A stretch of DNA of 64,000 bases from Antilocapra americana (lineage: Eukaryota > Chordata > Mammalia > Artiodactyla > Antilocapridae), in assembly GCA_007570785.1 (NCBI GenBank), contig ML664174.1:6461402-6525401 (forward strand). Direction: 5' to 3'. Shown here piece after piece: positions 21,972 through 33,889 of this stretch. Numbering within the stretch: the stretch's first letter is position 1; the number at the start of each line of letters is the position of its first letter. Below the pieces are notes generated by a model. That model saw nothing but the letters and a program-made list of their open reading frames with translations. It did not search any database and had not been told where the DNA came from. The position numbers and the translations under genes are program-made.

Positions 21972-22262
21972 GCTGCTGCTGCTGCTGCTGCTGCTGCTAA
22001 GTCGCTTCAGTCGTGTTCAACTAACTGTGTGACCCCATGATGGCAGTGCACCAGGCTCCCCCATCCCTGGGCTTCTCCAGGCAAACACACTCGAGTGGGT
22101 TGCCATTTCCTTCTCCAATACAGGAAAGTGAAAAGTGAAAGTGAAGTCACTCAGTCATGTTCAACTCTTAGCAACCCCATGGACTGCAGCCTACCAGGCT
22201 CCTCTGTCCGTGGGATTTTCCAGGCAAGAGTACTGGAGTGGGTTGCCACTGCCTTCTCCAAG
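21972..22262 (-). repeat. Bov-A2 SINE with (CTG)n end
   Basis: Dimeric Bov-A structure, antisense: two copies of the '...gaccccatg...ccaggctcc' unit joined by 'gtgaaaagtgaaagtgaagt'. It begins with a (CTG)n tail of nine units. Flanking duplication GATTGAATT at 21963-21971 and 22263-22271. Confidence 0.95.
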
Positions 22263-22491
22263 GATTGAATTAGTGAATACTGATAAAGCTCATTTTCCTT
22301 AATTATGGAAAAGAAAAAAAATGAGATGTTAATGCCTAATTTATTCGTCTATCACTAGGAAATACACATAAATACAGAAAAAAGTTTGACACAGGTGGTT
22401 CCAAATTTAAGTGTCAAAAACTAAAATTTTGTCCTAGATCCTCTCCTTCTAAAAAACCAAACAAACAAACAAAAAAACACCTGTATTTCCA

Positions 22492-22841
22492 ACTCTGGTG
22501 CTGAAGAAGACTCTTGAGGGTCCCTTGGACTGCAAGATCAATCCAGTCAATCCTAAAGGAAATGAACCCTGAACATTCATTAGAAGGACTGTTGCTGAAG
22601 CTAAAATACTTTGCCACCTGATGCAGAGTCAACTCACTGGAAAAGACCCTATGCTGGGAAAGACTGAAAGCAAAGGAGAAGTGAGTGGCAGAGGATGAGA
22701 TGGTAAGATAGCATCACCGACTCAATGGACATGAATTCGAGCAAATTCTGGAAGACAGTGGAAGACAGAAGAGCCTGGCGTGCTACAGTCCATGTGGTCG
22801 CAAAGAGTCAGACACGAACTTAGTGACTAAACAACAACAAT
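22492..22841 (+). repeat. BovB LINE 3' end
   Basis: 'tggtgctgaagaagactctt', 'cccttggactgcaagatcaa' and 'ttgctgaagctaaaatactt', ending 'gactaaacaacaacaatc'. 5'-truncated to ~350 bp. Confidence 0.92.
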
Positions 22842-23354
22842 CATTTCATGTTGTGACTGTATGATCTAGACATATGTCCTGGGACCACAGCTAAAAGAAA
22901 GTTTAGGATGCTCCATGGAACTGGGACCACAGCCCTGCTCACATATTCCAGGAGCAGATTCAACACACATTTGAATCTTTGGTCACCTTCTAACATAAGA
23001 CAAAAAAGTCATTATCAGTTATACCACCCAAAACCTGTGATCTCTAGAGGGCACTCTTTTTGTTCTTAAAGAGTACTAAATAATAATATCCTTTAGGGAT
23101 CTCATTATAGGCAAAATTTTTTTTATTTTTTAAAGAGCCATAATAAGGTGATAGAGACTGGTAACTGTAAACTCCTGACTTCAAAATCTAAGATCATTGT
23201 TTCCAGGTCGTGTTAGTGCTAAAAACTTAGGGTTTTCAACTAAAAGTATGCTCCCACTGGAATTCATAAATCATATCAAGGCCAGGATTTCTGCACAGCC
23301 TTATAAAGGGAAGCCATTATTCTGACACTAACCTTTAGTGAAATTCCATCAATT
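22842..23354. other. unique DNA, nothing recognised
   Basis: No repeat or gene seen. Confidence 0.4.
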
Positions 23355-23368
23355 AATAGTTTAGGTCT

Positions 23369-23503
23369 GGGGAGGGAGGAGAGAGGGGGGTTCTGGAAGG
23401 GGAACATATGTATACCCATGGAAGATTTATTTCAATGTATGGCAAAACCAACACAATAATGTAAAGAAAATTAAAATAAATAAATTAATTAATTAATTAA
23501 AAA
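23369..23503 (+). mobile_element. ultra-short bovine-type L1 insertion
   Basis: Only the last ~135 bp of the L1 3' UTR: the G-rich block, 'gggttctggaaggggaacat' and 'gtatggcaaaaccaacacaa', then the A-rich (AATT)n tail. Perfect 14-bp duplication AATAGTTTAGGTCT at 23355-23368 and 23504-23517. The same blocks occur at 12230-12310. Confidence 0.95.
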
Positions 23504-23517
23504 AATAGTTTAGGTCT

Positions 23518-24479
23518 AAGTGTCAATGCCCTATTGTTCAAAAATAATAATTATGTTGTAATTTAACTGTTAATAGTTTATCTGTAATTAATAGTGACAC
23601 CAGATATTGACTACTAAACTTTTTCTTTTTCTCTATCAATATCAAGCTGACCAGGCACATGAGCATTGAGGACTGTGATAAAACATCTGCTCTTCAGATG
23701 AGAAATCAGACTTTTCAGCTAATGCTCTTGAAGAGAGCAAACTCAACCCTCAATCATGCCATTGTTTCATAAACGATCATCTAGGTGAAAAGAAAAGAAG
23801 GTAACTGAGAAGACCAACAGGTTTTCTAAAACCTGTGTGAGCTAAAACACTCACCTTGGAACTGATCAACACTTCAGGTCGGGGACACTCCACCTTATTG
23901 TACTCTTCAATGGTCCAGGGCCTGGGTTTTGACAGACACTCCAAAACAAATGCAGCTATTCAAACATCTCCCATGTCTGAAAAGTATCTTGAGTACTCAA
24001 GTACATTGTGAAATGTGATTAACATGCTTTGATTTTGAAAAACCCCAGAGAAAGAAAAGAATGTAAATAAAAGAATGGAAAATGTATATACAACTGGACA
24101 TTATGGAAGAGAAGAACAGACAGAAAATATACAAATAAGATTAAGCTGCTACATCTGGGGAAGGAACATAGCCCATTCCTTTAATTCTCTGTGAAGTAAA
24201 TGGGAAGCAACCATTTTTATTCTTATTTTGCAAATAAGAAAATCAGGCATGAAGCAGAAAAGTTCACAATGTGGAGGGGAAAAGTTACAGGTTTACAGAA
24301 ATAATGATTGAGTGAGAACAGTAAGGTTAAGTCACAGGAAGCCATATTTTAATCTTTCCTTTGAAAGAAGGACTCATTTGTTCTTCCTCTCAGTCCTTCA
24401 AGAAAGTTGTGAACTACCTAATAATCACAACGTAATATGCAACGATCACGTTCATGCATACAGAATATTATTTTAGCCA
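23518..24479. other. unique DNA with an exon candidate
   Basis: No repeat recognised. It contains the minus-strand exon candidate at 23855-23959. Confidence 0.4.
23855..23959 (-). other. candidate coding exon, unnamed
   Basis: Seen: minus strand, 35 codons open from an in-frame TGA (23960-23962) to a consensus donor TCCAAG/gtgagt (intron from 23854). The reading includes PWTIEEYNKVECPRP. Two acceptors are possible: AATAG before 23952, or the more T-rich AAACCCAG giving a 67-nt exon 23855-23921. Codon use and the mix of residues look more protein-like than the shadow frames around it. I do not recognise the family. Inference only: it may be an exon of a gene on the minus strand whose other exons lie outside the window or are unseen. 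Confidence 0.3.
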
Positions 24480-24790
24480 GGGAGATCAAATAAATCAATC
24501 CTAAAGGAAATCAACTGAATTCATTGGAAGGACTGATGCTGAAGCTGAAGCTTCAATACTTCGGCTACCTGATGTGAAGAGCTGACACTGCAAAAGACCC
24601 TGATGCTGGGAAAGATTGAGCGCCAGAGGAGAAGGAGGGGGTAGAAAATAAGGTCAGATAGAATCACAGACTCAATGGACATGAATTTGAGCAAACTCAC
24701 GGAGACAGTAAAGGACAGGGAAGCCTGATATGCTGCAGTCCATGGCATGGCAAAGGGTCAGACATGGCTCAGTGACTGAATAACAACAAA
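24480..24790 (+). repeat. BovB LINE 3' end
   Basis: 'gaaggactgatgctgaagct', 'gaccctgatgctgggaaaga' and 'gactgaataacaacaaaag' tail. 5'-truncated. Confidence 0.9.
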
Positions 24791-24877
24791 AGAAGTGGGG
24801 AGAAAGGGAGAAAAGATAGGGGTCCTTGATGTCTAGGAGGGTGTTTATGTGTGTAAGGAAGAGGGGCAGGGGTGATG

Positions 24878-24881
<4 letters not shown>

Positions 24882-24937
<56 letters not shown>

Positions 24938-24947
24938 NNNNNNNNNN

Positions 24948-24995
<48 letters not shown>
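24882..24995. repeat. (AG)n microsatellite with assembly gap
   Basis: Pure AG repeat broken by ten Ns at 24938-24947. True length unknown; translations crossing it are artefacts. Confidence 0.98.
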
Positions 24996-24998
<3 letters not shown>

Positions 24999-25373
24999 CA
25001 CCTGAAATCTTTTTGGGAACAGAAAGGGGTAAACAAAATTCATTTTAAATAGATGGCACAGATGTAGTCTAATGTCATGGGAAATGAGAACAATATATAT
25101 ACACATTAAAAAAACCTCTTTCTTTTTGCCTTTTATATTGTTAATGCATTTTGATAAAATATTCAAATAGCACTGGGTACAGCAGTGACAAAGCAAAAAT
25201 CAACTAAAAGATTTAGATTCCACTGAGATAGGCAGGCTCATTCTAATTCTCAAATATTTACTTACAGTGATAGTAATATTCTATGCTACAACTATATAGA
25301 AACTACTACTATGACACCTTCCACTTTCTTGAACGTATCAGAGTTTAGGCACAAGTAAGAGCTAAACATTACT
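24996..25373. other. unique DNA, nothing recognised
   Basis: AT-rich, no feature seen. Confidence 0.4.
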
Positions 25374-25500
25374 GAGAAGGCAATGGCAACCCACTCCAGT
25401 GTTCTTGCCTGGAGAATCCCAGGGACGGGGGAGCCTGGTGGGCTGCCATCTATGGGTTCGCACAGAGTCGGACACAACCGAAGCTACTTAGCAGCAGCAG
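25374..25500 (+). repeat. Bov-A monomer SINE
   Basis: A single Bov-A unit, 'gagaaggcaatggcaaccca' to 'gaagctacttagcagcagca', without the tRNA head or the first monomer of Bov-A2. Confidence 0.92.
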
Positions 25501-26282
25501 GATTGATGTACATTTTTTTTAACAGCCACAAATATTATAAAAATCAATGGAACCATACAATTCTAAGCTACATTTAGACTACAATTTTGACTACATTTTG
25601 CCAAGACCACATAAAACTTGAAAAGTAGGGCAAGTAATAATTTATCTGTAGAAGCTTTAATGGAACATACTCTCTTAAGTGCTTCTTTCCTGAAATCGTA
25701 CTAGCAAAGTGGAGAGTTAACAATATTTGAACAATCAGAAAACAACTTTTAAAATGCACACTAAGATTCAAAAAATGAAACGATTATTTAGGAAAAATGG
25801 TCTCTGAGAAATATCCATAGAGAAGTTGGTTAGGTTCGAAGGCCACACAGATTCCCAGAAGAAGGTATAGCATGTACCATGAAAATCTGGATAGCCATTT
25901 AAAATAAATCCAGGATTTTCAATAGACCAAGATATAGTTAAATATAGGGTCTTAATAAAACCAATGGCCTATTCAAGTGGAAATCCAATACCTCTTACAT
26001 CACAGCTAAAGTTCATCTTTCAGGAAACATTCAAACAATTTGCTAAGTCTGCTACTAATTATCTTTATAAGGTTTTTTTAATTTTTTGGTTAAATGACAC
26101 AGAAAATTTTATTTATTGAACCTTAAATGTTAAAAAGAAAAAATCCTATAGCACAAGATTTTGACAAGTTTAGAATAGTGTCCTAAGATTTGCATGTCTG
26201 AGCTGGAAATATTGCTTCCTCAATCTCTTCCTTGTATTATTTTCCCCCTTGGATGAAGGGTTTGTAGAGGGTGGAGGAGGTG
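25501..26282. other. AT-rich DNA, nothing recognised
   Basis: No repeat or coding feature supported. Confidence 0.4.
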
Positions 26283-26370
26283 AGGTAAGTCATTTCACCT
26301 AAATTTCAGTTTTGTTTATTATAAAACGGAGAAAATAAAACTCAACCTGCACAAACTTGTTGGGGGGGCA
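26283..26370 (+). repeat. MIR SINE fragment
   Basis: 'aggtaagtcatttcacctaa' and 'tttgtttattataaaacgg' resemble the central MIR block. Confidence 0.45.
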
Positions 26371-26604
26371 GTAAATTCACAGCTGTGAGCTCTGTGCCAA
26401 TAATGGCTATTCCAAGAAAAAATGCCCTTTTTATCATGCATCACTCTGTGCAAATGGAAGATGTGAAAGGGGATGAACGCTCCATGCCTCCCGGCCACGC
26501 CCCTCTTGCAGGTTTACTTCAGAAGGGTGCAGGTGCTGCCCTGAGGCGCAGTGGGCCTTCTTCAAGGTATTTACCGTCTTCTGGTGTTTAACCGCTGCTG
26601 ACAC

Positions 26605-26945
26605 AAGTGGTGCTGGAGAAGACTCGAGAGCCCCTGGGACTGCAAGGAGATCCAACCAATCCAACCTAAAGGAGGTCAGTCCTGGGTGTTCACTGGAAGC
26701 TGAAGCTGAAGCTCCAGTACTTTGGCCACCTGATGGGAAGAGCTGCCTCATTGGAAAAGACCCTGATGCTGGGAAAGACTGAAGGCAGGAGGAGAAGGGG
26801 ACAACAGCGGATGAGATGGCTGGATGGCATCACCCATTCAATAGACATGAGTTTGCGTAAACTCCGGGAGCCGGTGATGGACGGGGAGGCCTGGTGTGCT
26901 GCGGTCCAGGGGGTTGCACGACTGAGCGACTGAACTGGACTGAAC
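26605..26945 (+). repeat. BovB LINE 3' end
   Basis: 'gtggtgctggagaagactcg', 'aaggagatccaaccaatcca' and 'aggcaggaggagaagggga', ending 'gactgaactggactgaaca'. Closer to consensus than the copies at 22.5 and 24.5 kb. Confidence 0.93.
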
Positions 26946-27076
26946 ACAAGCTGAAGGGGCATTTATAAGGTTTTAATGTGATATTCCACCTAGAAAATCT
27001 TCATCATCTTTATTTAGAAAATAAATAAGGCTAAAGCTTAGAATTTAAAATATAGGCTACATCATTTTTACTTTAT

Positions 27077-27175
27077 GGGCTTTGCAGGTGGCACAATGGT
27101 AAAGAATCCACCTGGGTCGATAGTCCATAGCACTGCAAAGAGTCGGACATAACTGAGTGACTGTGCACACATACA
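27077..27175 (+). repeat. Bov-tA minimal copy, internally deleted
   Basis: The tRNA-like head 'gggctttgcaggtggcacaa' to 'aaagaatccacctg' is joined directly to the 3' tail 'gtccatagcactgcaaagag' and 'tcggacataactgagtgact'. About 100 bp of body are missing. Confidence 0.85.
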
Positions 27176-27423
27176 GTTTTACTTTATCATCTGCTACTGA
27201 TAAACTATTCCACTGACAGAATAAGAGCTGAATACAAAACAGAAATGACAGCTTTCACACATTGCAAACTTAAAGGCAGCTGAAACGCAGATAGAAAATA
27301 ACACTATATTCTTAGTCATTCAACTGAAATAAATGCATACCCTTAAAATAATGAAAATAAAAACTAGAAATAATTAATATGTATACTCCTTCAGGTAATA
27401 TCTGTACCATATGCATATGTCAT

Positions 27424-27702
27424 GGAGAAGGCACTGGCAACCCATTCCAGTACTCTTGCCTGGAAAATCCCATGGATGGAGAAGCCTGGTAGGCTACAGT
27501 CCATGCAGTCATGCAGAGTCGAACATGACTGAGTGACTTCACTTTCACTTTTTACTTTCCTACATTGGAGAAGGAAATGGAAACCCACTCCAGTGTTCTT
27601 GCCTGGAGAATCCCAGGGACAGGGAAGTCTGGTGGGCTGCCGTCTATGGGGTCGCACAGAGCTGGACACGACTGAAGCGACTTAGAAGCAGCAGCAGCAT
27701 GT
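27424..27702 (+). repeat. Bov-A2 SINE
   Basis: Two Bov-A monomers joined by 'cactttcactttttactttc', tail (AGC)n. Duplication ATATGTCAT at 27415-27423 and 27703-27711. Confidence 0.95.
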
Positions 27703-27711
27703 ATATGTCAT

Positions 27712-28124
27712 ATTATATATGCTACATTATCAAAGATACTGGGCAGCTCAAAGAGCCTTAAAATATCTGTAGTGTTCCTCCTCATGTACACAGAAGAATC
27801 AGCAGACATTTTAATATGATAGATTCCTAGCAATGTAAGGCATACAACTCATTTTTTTCCTTGATGTGAAGAAATTGGGTGTTTTGTTTGTGTTTTTGGA
27901 GTCTGAGCTTATGATCATCTTTCTAGGATTGGCCTACACAAATAATACATGTGTGGATATCTAGAAAAAGCAAATGTTTTAATATTCAACTTGAAACATT
28001 TTTCAGTTTACATGGAGCCTTTTAACATAATCAGTAGGTTAATCCTTCCAAAATGAAACCTAAGCAAGACGACCTCTTAAATAATAAACAGTCTACTAGA
28101 CAGAATGATTATAAATACTAGTGG
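27712..28124. other. unique DNA, nothing recognised
   Basis: No feature seen. Confidence 0.4.
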
Positions 28125-28215
28125 CAGGGACTATTTCTTACATTTCTACATTCTGTCCATCACCTAGCATGGTGCCTTGCATATAATATTTATATAATAA
28201 ATATTTGTCCAAAAT
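28125..28215 (+). repeat. L2 LINE 3' terminus
   Basis: 'ggcagggactatttcttaca', 'tccatcacctagcatggtgc' and 'cttgcatataatatttatat', the L2 3' terminal order. Confidence 0.6.
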
Positions 28216-28504
28216 AGATTTAAATAGTCCAGATCCTAGCTCTATTTTTACCATTGACATTTTGCGAAATGTAATAAATATCTTTTGGAATGTCTAGTCC
28301 ACAGATTACTCCATCTTTCCTCTTAGAGCTATTGACTACCATCCAAAGGATAAAGCCCAGGACTATCACCACTGTAACCTTCTATTACCTGACTTTTACT
28401 CCTGGTCTATAGCTGAATGAATCAAAGGTAGACATAGGACAAATCAAGGCAATCAGACTGTCTCACTTGAGAATATGAAATTAGAGGCACATAAATTGAT
28501 ATTT

Positions 28505-28712
28505 GGGCTTCCCAAGTGGCGCAAGCAATAAAGAATCCACCTTCCAATTCAGGCCATGGAAGAGATGCAGGTTCCATCCCTGGGTGGGGAAAAACCCCTG
28601 AAGAAGGAAATGGCAACCCACTCCAATATTCTTGCCTGGGAAACCCCATGGACAGAGGAGCCTGGTGGGCTACAGTCCATGGGGTTGCAAAGAGTTGGAC
28701 ACAACTGAGCAC
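28505..28712 (+). repeat. Bov-tA SINE
   Basis: Complete copy, 'ggcttcccaagtggcgcaag' to 'agttggacacaactgagcac', followed by a CA/TA-rich tail at 28713-28744. Confidence 0.93.
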
Positions 28713-28744
28713 ACGCATGCGTGTATACACATACACATACACAC

Positions 28745-29764
28745 TGACAATGGGAAGTTAAACATGACAACGGCAGACTATTAAAACAAAGGTATTGCTG
28801 AGCTCCTTAGAGCTATCTTAGTTCTTTTTCTTCTTTTAAGGAGAGCTGTACAACTATTTCTTCAATTCTGAGATGTCCCTTATATTTCTAAAGGAAATTC
28901 TCAGTTTCATGTAATAATAGAAATGAATTAAAGTTTGTTTAAGCAAGAATCTGGGGCAAGCAATTTATTTCACTGTAATTGTAACACACACAAAAAAATA
29001 CTAGATGTATTCTTCAAGTAAGAAAGTTCCCTATATGTGTTAGTTCAAACTTTCTCCCAGTTAGGAATTATTTTGACAACCTCCTAAGAAGAAGCTCATG
29101 CTAACTACTTCTGAACATAAGAAGTCAGCTCTAATTGTCAGGTCCCTTTCTAGAAGTACCGAAAAATCTGTATTCCTATAACTTTGATCCACTGGTCCTA
29201 GTCTGTCTTCTTCAGAAATTGGATTTATTCTGCTTTCCATGTGCCAACTTTTTAGCTTTTTGAAGAGCGATGCCCTATTACTCACTTTTATTAACTCTCC
29301 TTCAGGTTAAACATCTCTAGCCCATTCATCTCATTTTTTATTTTTTTTAATCTCATTTTTTAAAACTGAAGTATAGTTGACATGTAATACTTTATAAGTT
29401 ATTCATTCTTACCTGTGTTTGGTAAAGGCACTTGATAAAATACTCATGAGGATAAGATAGTTGATTGCTATCTATAGCTATTAAGATATGAATACTACTA
29501 ATAAAAAGACTACTTTCAGCTCCTTCTATTTGTTAAGGCATGAAAAAGTACCTCTACACCCAATGAATATTTCTTGTATAGAGAAGTAATATCATCTCAG
29601 TTAGACATAAGGAAAGTGACACACAGAAGCCCAGTTTCAAACAACCAATAGTGTCCTCAATATTTCCTTCAGTTTTGACAAGTACACCCAGTGGGAGCAA
29701 AACTGTCAAAATCAATTCCTCCAGAACTCGGGATCAGTCAAAAGCCTTGCCACAACTGAGGAAT
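28745..29764. other. mostly unique DNA
   Basis: No gene recognised. A faint L1-like segment may lie at 29360-29420 ('ctgaagtatagttgacatgt'). Confidence 0.35.
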
Positions 29765-29950
29765 TACCAAATGGCCCAGCTATTCCTTCCACCCCTAAGT
29801 AAAACTACAAGGGAACTGAAACATGTCCATACAATAACCTGTAGCTATATACTCATAATAGCATTATTCATAACAGCCAAAAAAGAAGAAGCAACCTGAA
29901 TGTCCATCAAGTGATAAATGGATCAATAAAATTTGGTATATCCACACAGC
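29765..29950 (+). repeat. old L1M ORF2 end
   Basis: 'aaatggcccagctattcctt', 'ctcataatagcattattcat' and 'caacctgaatgtccatcaag' match the end of L1 ORF2. Confidence 0.7.
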
Positions 29951-29954
29951 TGAG

Positions 29955-30145
29955 ACTGAAGCTAAGATGCCTCAAGACCATGAATGCTGAGGACTAACTA
30001 CCCGCAGTCACCAAACACTGGGAGAAAACCACGGTGCCAATTTTCTCTGTTTCCAGAAGGAATCAACCCTGCCAAGACACTGATTTTGAAAGTTTGGGCT
30101 TCAGAACTGTGAGAAAATAAATTTTTGTTGTCTTAGGCCAAAACA
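29955..30145 (+). repeat. possible LTR- or DNA-element remnant
   Basis: The end 'gaatcaaccctgccaagaca', 'cttcagaactgtgagaaaat' and 'aaatttttgttgtcttagg' resembles the conserved 3' part of several MaLR-like LTRs. The beginning is not recognised. Confidence 0.35.
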
Positions 30146-30592
30146 AAACAAACAAAAATGAAAACATTATATATGTCTTTCTAGAACAATGGAAAAGTGA
30201 AAAGGAAATTTAAAGTATTTATTATACTATCAATCCAGCAGGAAAACTAACATTTTTCTATATTCTCCCTCATACTTTATTTCAGGTATTATAAACATAG
30301 TTGAGATCTCAACTATACATACAATTTTATAAAATGCCCCCTTAATTATGTTAATTATGTTTCCTCATACCATTACAGATTATTTGCAAACATTATATCT
30401 TCTCTTATTGAACCATCATCCTCCTTAATTCTCATAACATTAGGTTGCTTTCAAAATTTCACTATTATGAATATGACAATGAATACTTTTTAATATTTCT
30501 GATTATTCTTTTGGAATATACTGCAAGTCAACAGATTGATCTCACCAAGTCAAAGGAAGAAAACACTCTTTAGAAAATAACACCCAAGTAGT
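30146..30592. other. AT-rich DNA, nothing recognised
   Basis: No feature supported. Confidence 0.4.
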
Positions 30593-30796
30593 GGTTTAGT
30601 CACCAAGTCATGTCCAACTCTTGCCACCCCCTGGACTGTAGGTCACCAGGTTCCTCTGTCCATGGAATTTCCCAGGCAAGAATACTGGAGTGGGTTGCCA
30701 TTTCCTTCTCCAGGGGATCTTCCTGACCCAGGGATCAAACCTGCATCTCCTGCATTGTAGGCGGATTCTTTACAGCTGAGCCACCATGGAAGTCCA
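30593..30796 (-). repeat. Bov-tA SINE
   Basis: Antisense full-length copy, 'gtggtttagtcaccaagtca' to 'cagctgagccaccatggaag'. Confidence 0.93.
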
Positions 30797-31147
30797 ATAC
30801 TGAATAATATTATATAAATATCAATAACACATTTAATCACTGAAATATTTGGATTATTTTCTATTTTTCATTTTAAAATAATAAGGCAGTAAATTCTTTA
30901 TAAATATATTTATATATGATTATTTTTTAAGATAGTTCTTCTGTTAATCATGATATTAAAAAAAATTTATAGACAATTTCAAAATTCCTGATATGATGAC
31001 ACTAACTTACAGCTCTATGTAACTGTACAGCTCTATGGGAGCTGTATCATTTTATACCCCCAAAGATCTATAAGTGTGTTTCATATCATACATAACTTTA
31101 GGCATTATTTTTAAACAAAATAAAATGAAATCAATAAGTTTTAAGTA

Positions 31148-31358
31148 TGCCTGGTGGCTCAGACAGTGAAAGCGTCTGCCTACAATGCAGGAGACCAGGT
31201 TTAATCCCTGTGTCAGGAAGATCCCCATAGAAGGAAATGGCAACCCACTCCAGTACTCTTGCCTGGAAAATCCCATGGATGGAAGAGCCTGGTAGGCTAC
31301 AACCCAAGGGGTCGCAAAGAGTCTGACAAGACTGAGAGACTTCACTTTCACTTTCAAA
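31148..31358 (+). repeat. Bov-tA SINE
   Basis: 'tgcctggtggctcagacagt' to 'agacttcactttcactttc'; the tail is of the Bov-A2 joining-segment type. Confidence 0.92.
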
Positions 31359-31359
31359 A

Positions 31360-31699
31360 TAAATGATTTTTTTATATTTAAGGTTTTTGTATTAATAAAA
31401 TATTAATATTTTAACACAAGTCTATTAGTCTTTTATTTCTTCCATTGCTCTTAGGCTCAAGAAGTTATTCTCTATTGAGGTTCACATAAACACTTACTGA
31501 TGCTTTCTTCTAGGTTTTTTTTTAGTGCTATATCTGGTACTTAGGATACATAAAATGAGATTCAATAACTATTTCAAATATATATATATACTGAAAACTG
31601 ACAGAATCAGAGTCAACCTTGGAAAGAAGCTTGAATGACTCTCAACATGCCTCTACTAAAGCAATATCAAGACAAAACAAACGGTTGCTTTGCTTGTTA
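31360..31699. other. AT-rich DNA with (AT)n
   Basis: A short (AT)n tract at 31578-31590; otherwise nothing recognised. Confidence 0.5.
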
Positions 31700-31912
31700 A
31701 TCACACCATGTTAGTCGCTCAGTCATGCCCAACTCTTTGTGATCCCATGGACTATAGTCCACCAGGCTCTCTGCCCGTGGAAGTCTCCAGGCAAGAATAC
31801 TGGGATGGGTAGCCATTCCCTTCTCCAGGAGATCCTCCCAACCCGGCAATTGAACCTGGGTCTCCTGCATTGCAAGCAGATTCTTTACCATCTGAGCCAA
31901 CAAGGAAGCCCC
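31700..31912 (-). repeat. Bov-tA SINE
   Basis: Antisense full-length copy, 'tagtcgctcagtcatgccca' to 'atctgagccaacaaggaagc'. Confidence 0.93.
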
Positions 31913-32479
31913 ATAACCCTATAAATGAAATTTTATTCAAGAAAGAAAATCAAAACTTTGAAGAGAAAAATAAAAGGAGAACAGAAAAAGGAATAAAGAG
32001 AAGCTTTTGTAATGTTAAAATTTTCAAGGCAATTGAAATGATCTTCATGTTCAATAAACTTGCAATTTAGACTTTCAACTTTATAAAATAGATACTCGAG
32101 GCAACTACTTTTAGTATTTGAAGCATGGGAGGTAAGGAACACAATATCCTGGTTGTTAAGAAGATATAATATGAGATAGTGGCATCTACTGGCAAATGAT
32201 AATATTGTAACCCAATTCCAGTAAGACATTATAAATATCCAGAAAGTATATCTGTGTGATATTTATCTTATATTTTTGCAAAGATATAAATAATTATATA
32301 CTTTAAAATAGTCACTAAGATATCTGTATCAAGCATTGCTTATTTTTAGTATATGGACTGCTCACGTGAGCACACTAGCATTGCTTATTGTTCTCTAGCT
32401 GCTATTATCACATAATTGCTCTCCACCTCATACCATAACATTCCATGAGGCAGGGAAGCCATCTTGTCCTAGACTTTTG

Positions 32480-32615
32480 TTCGTGGGAGGTTTCTGATTT
32501 CAGATTTAGTCTCCTTATTAGTAACTGGTCTATTCAAATTTTCTATTTCTTCATGATTCATAGTAGGTTGTATTTCTAGGAATTTATCCATTTCTTTTAG
32601 GTTGTTAATTATTTT
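32480..32615 (-). repeat. old L1 ORF2 fragment
   Basis: Antisense ORF2: 'gggaggtttctgatttcaga', 'tctattcaaattttctattt' and 'taggaatttatccatttctt'. Confidence 0.65.
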
Positions 32616-32824
32616 AACCTCTTTTCTGAATCATTTGTTGGAATTTCTGCCTTTGATGACAAACAATTTATTATAATGCAGTAGTAAAGAATATAAGTTA
32701 ATACTGTTTATCTGCATATCAACAAGTATATCAGAATTCTTGAATATCCTAATCATACATAAATACATAAGTAAGTCAATAATCATTCATCCTTCAAGGG
32801 ATTTATAAAGGAAAGAACACGTTT

Positions 32825-33520
32825 AAAATCATTTCACAAAGCCAGAACTACCCTGATACCAAAACCAGACAAGAACACTACAAGAAAATTATACTTCAAT
32901 ATCCCTAATGAACCATATGCAAAATTTTTTTCAACAAAATATTAAAGAAATGGAATCAACAATACACTAAAAGCATCACACATCATGATAAAGTGGAATG
33001 TATTTCACAGACACAAGGACAGTTGGTTCAACATCCACAAATCAATCTATGCGACGGACCATGTTAACAAAATAAAGGATAAAAATCATAGGATCATCTC
33101 AACTGATGTAGGAAAACTTCACAGAATTTATCATCCATTCATGGCAAAAACTATCCAGAGAGTTGGTACAGAGGTGCAGTACCTTAACATAATAAAGGCC
33201 ATATATATATCAAGCCCACAGTTCACATCATATGCAATGGTAAAAAGCTAAAAATTTTTCCCCTAAGATCAGGAACAAGACAAGGATGCCCACTTTGCCA
33301 CTCTTATTCAACATAGTTCTGAAGTCCTTGTCAGAGCAATTAGGCCAGAAAAAGAAATAAATGACATCTAAACTGGAAAGAAAGAAATAAAACTATCTCT
33401 ATTTTCAGATGACATATTATACATAGAAAACCCAAATGACACTACCAAAAAAAAAAAAAACTATTAGAACTAAATCAACAAACAGTAAAGTTTCAGGATA
33501 CAAAATCAATATATTCAAGA
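32825..33520 (+). repeat. old L1 ORF2, reverse transcriptase part
   Basis: Fragment of the L1 RT domain: 'tgataccaaaaccagacaag', 'aggaacaagacaaggatgcc' and the catalytic region 'ttttcagatgacatattata'. Frameshifts and stops throughout. About 240 bp of it (33260-33510) parallel 10142-10395 in the young L1. It meets an antisense L1 piece to its left, so an old rearrangement or two insertions. Confidence 0.85.
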
Positions 33521-33889
33521 TGGAAGGCACATCAGTTATCATCTAGATCAATGCCTTCATATTTATACATGCAGAAAGTAAGGCCTCAAGTTACTGCATA
33601 TTTAGGTAAGTCTTTCTCACTTATTAGGAATATTAGTTTATTACGACACTATTGAGTTTTGGGAAATTAGTACAATATACTACCACCACCATGGCCTAAC
33701 TATTAGCTCTCCAAACTGATTGAAACTTAAAGAGGAAAAAGTTCCCTCAATACAATTAAAGACTGATTCAAGTACAGGTATGGCTGAGTCTCTACACCGT
33801 TTACCTGAAACTATTACAACAATGTTAATCACCTATACCCCAGTACATAATAAAAAGGTTTTTTTCAAAGATTAATGTAATCTAAAGAT

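Noticed and set aside
24672..25196. 174-codon minus-strand frame rich in Ser-Leu
   Set aside because: It is a translation of the (AG)n repeat through the N gap plus the BovB 3' end.
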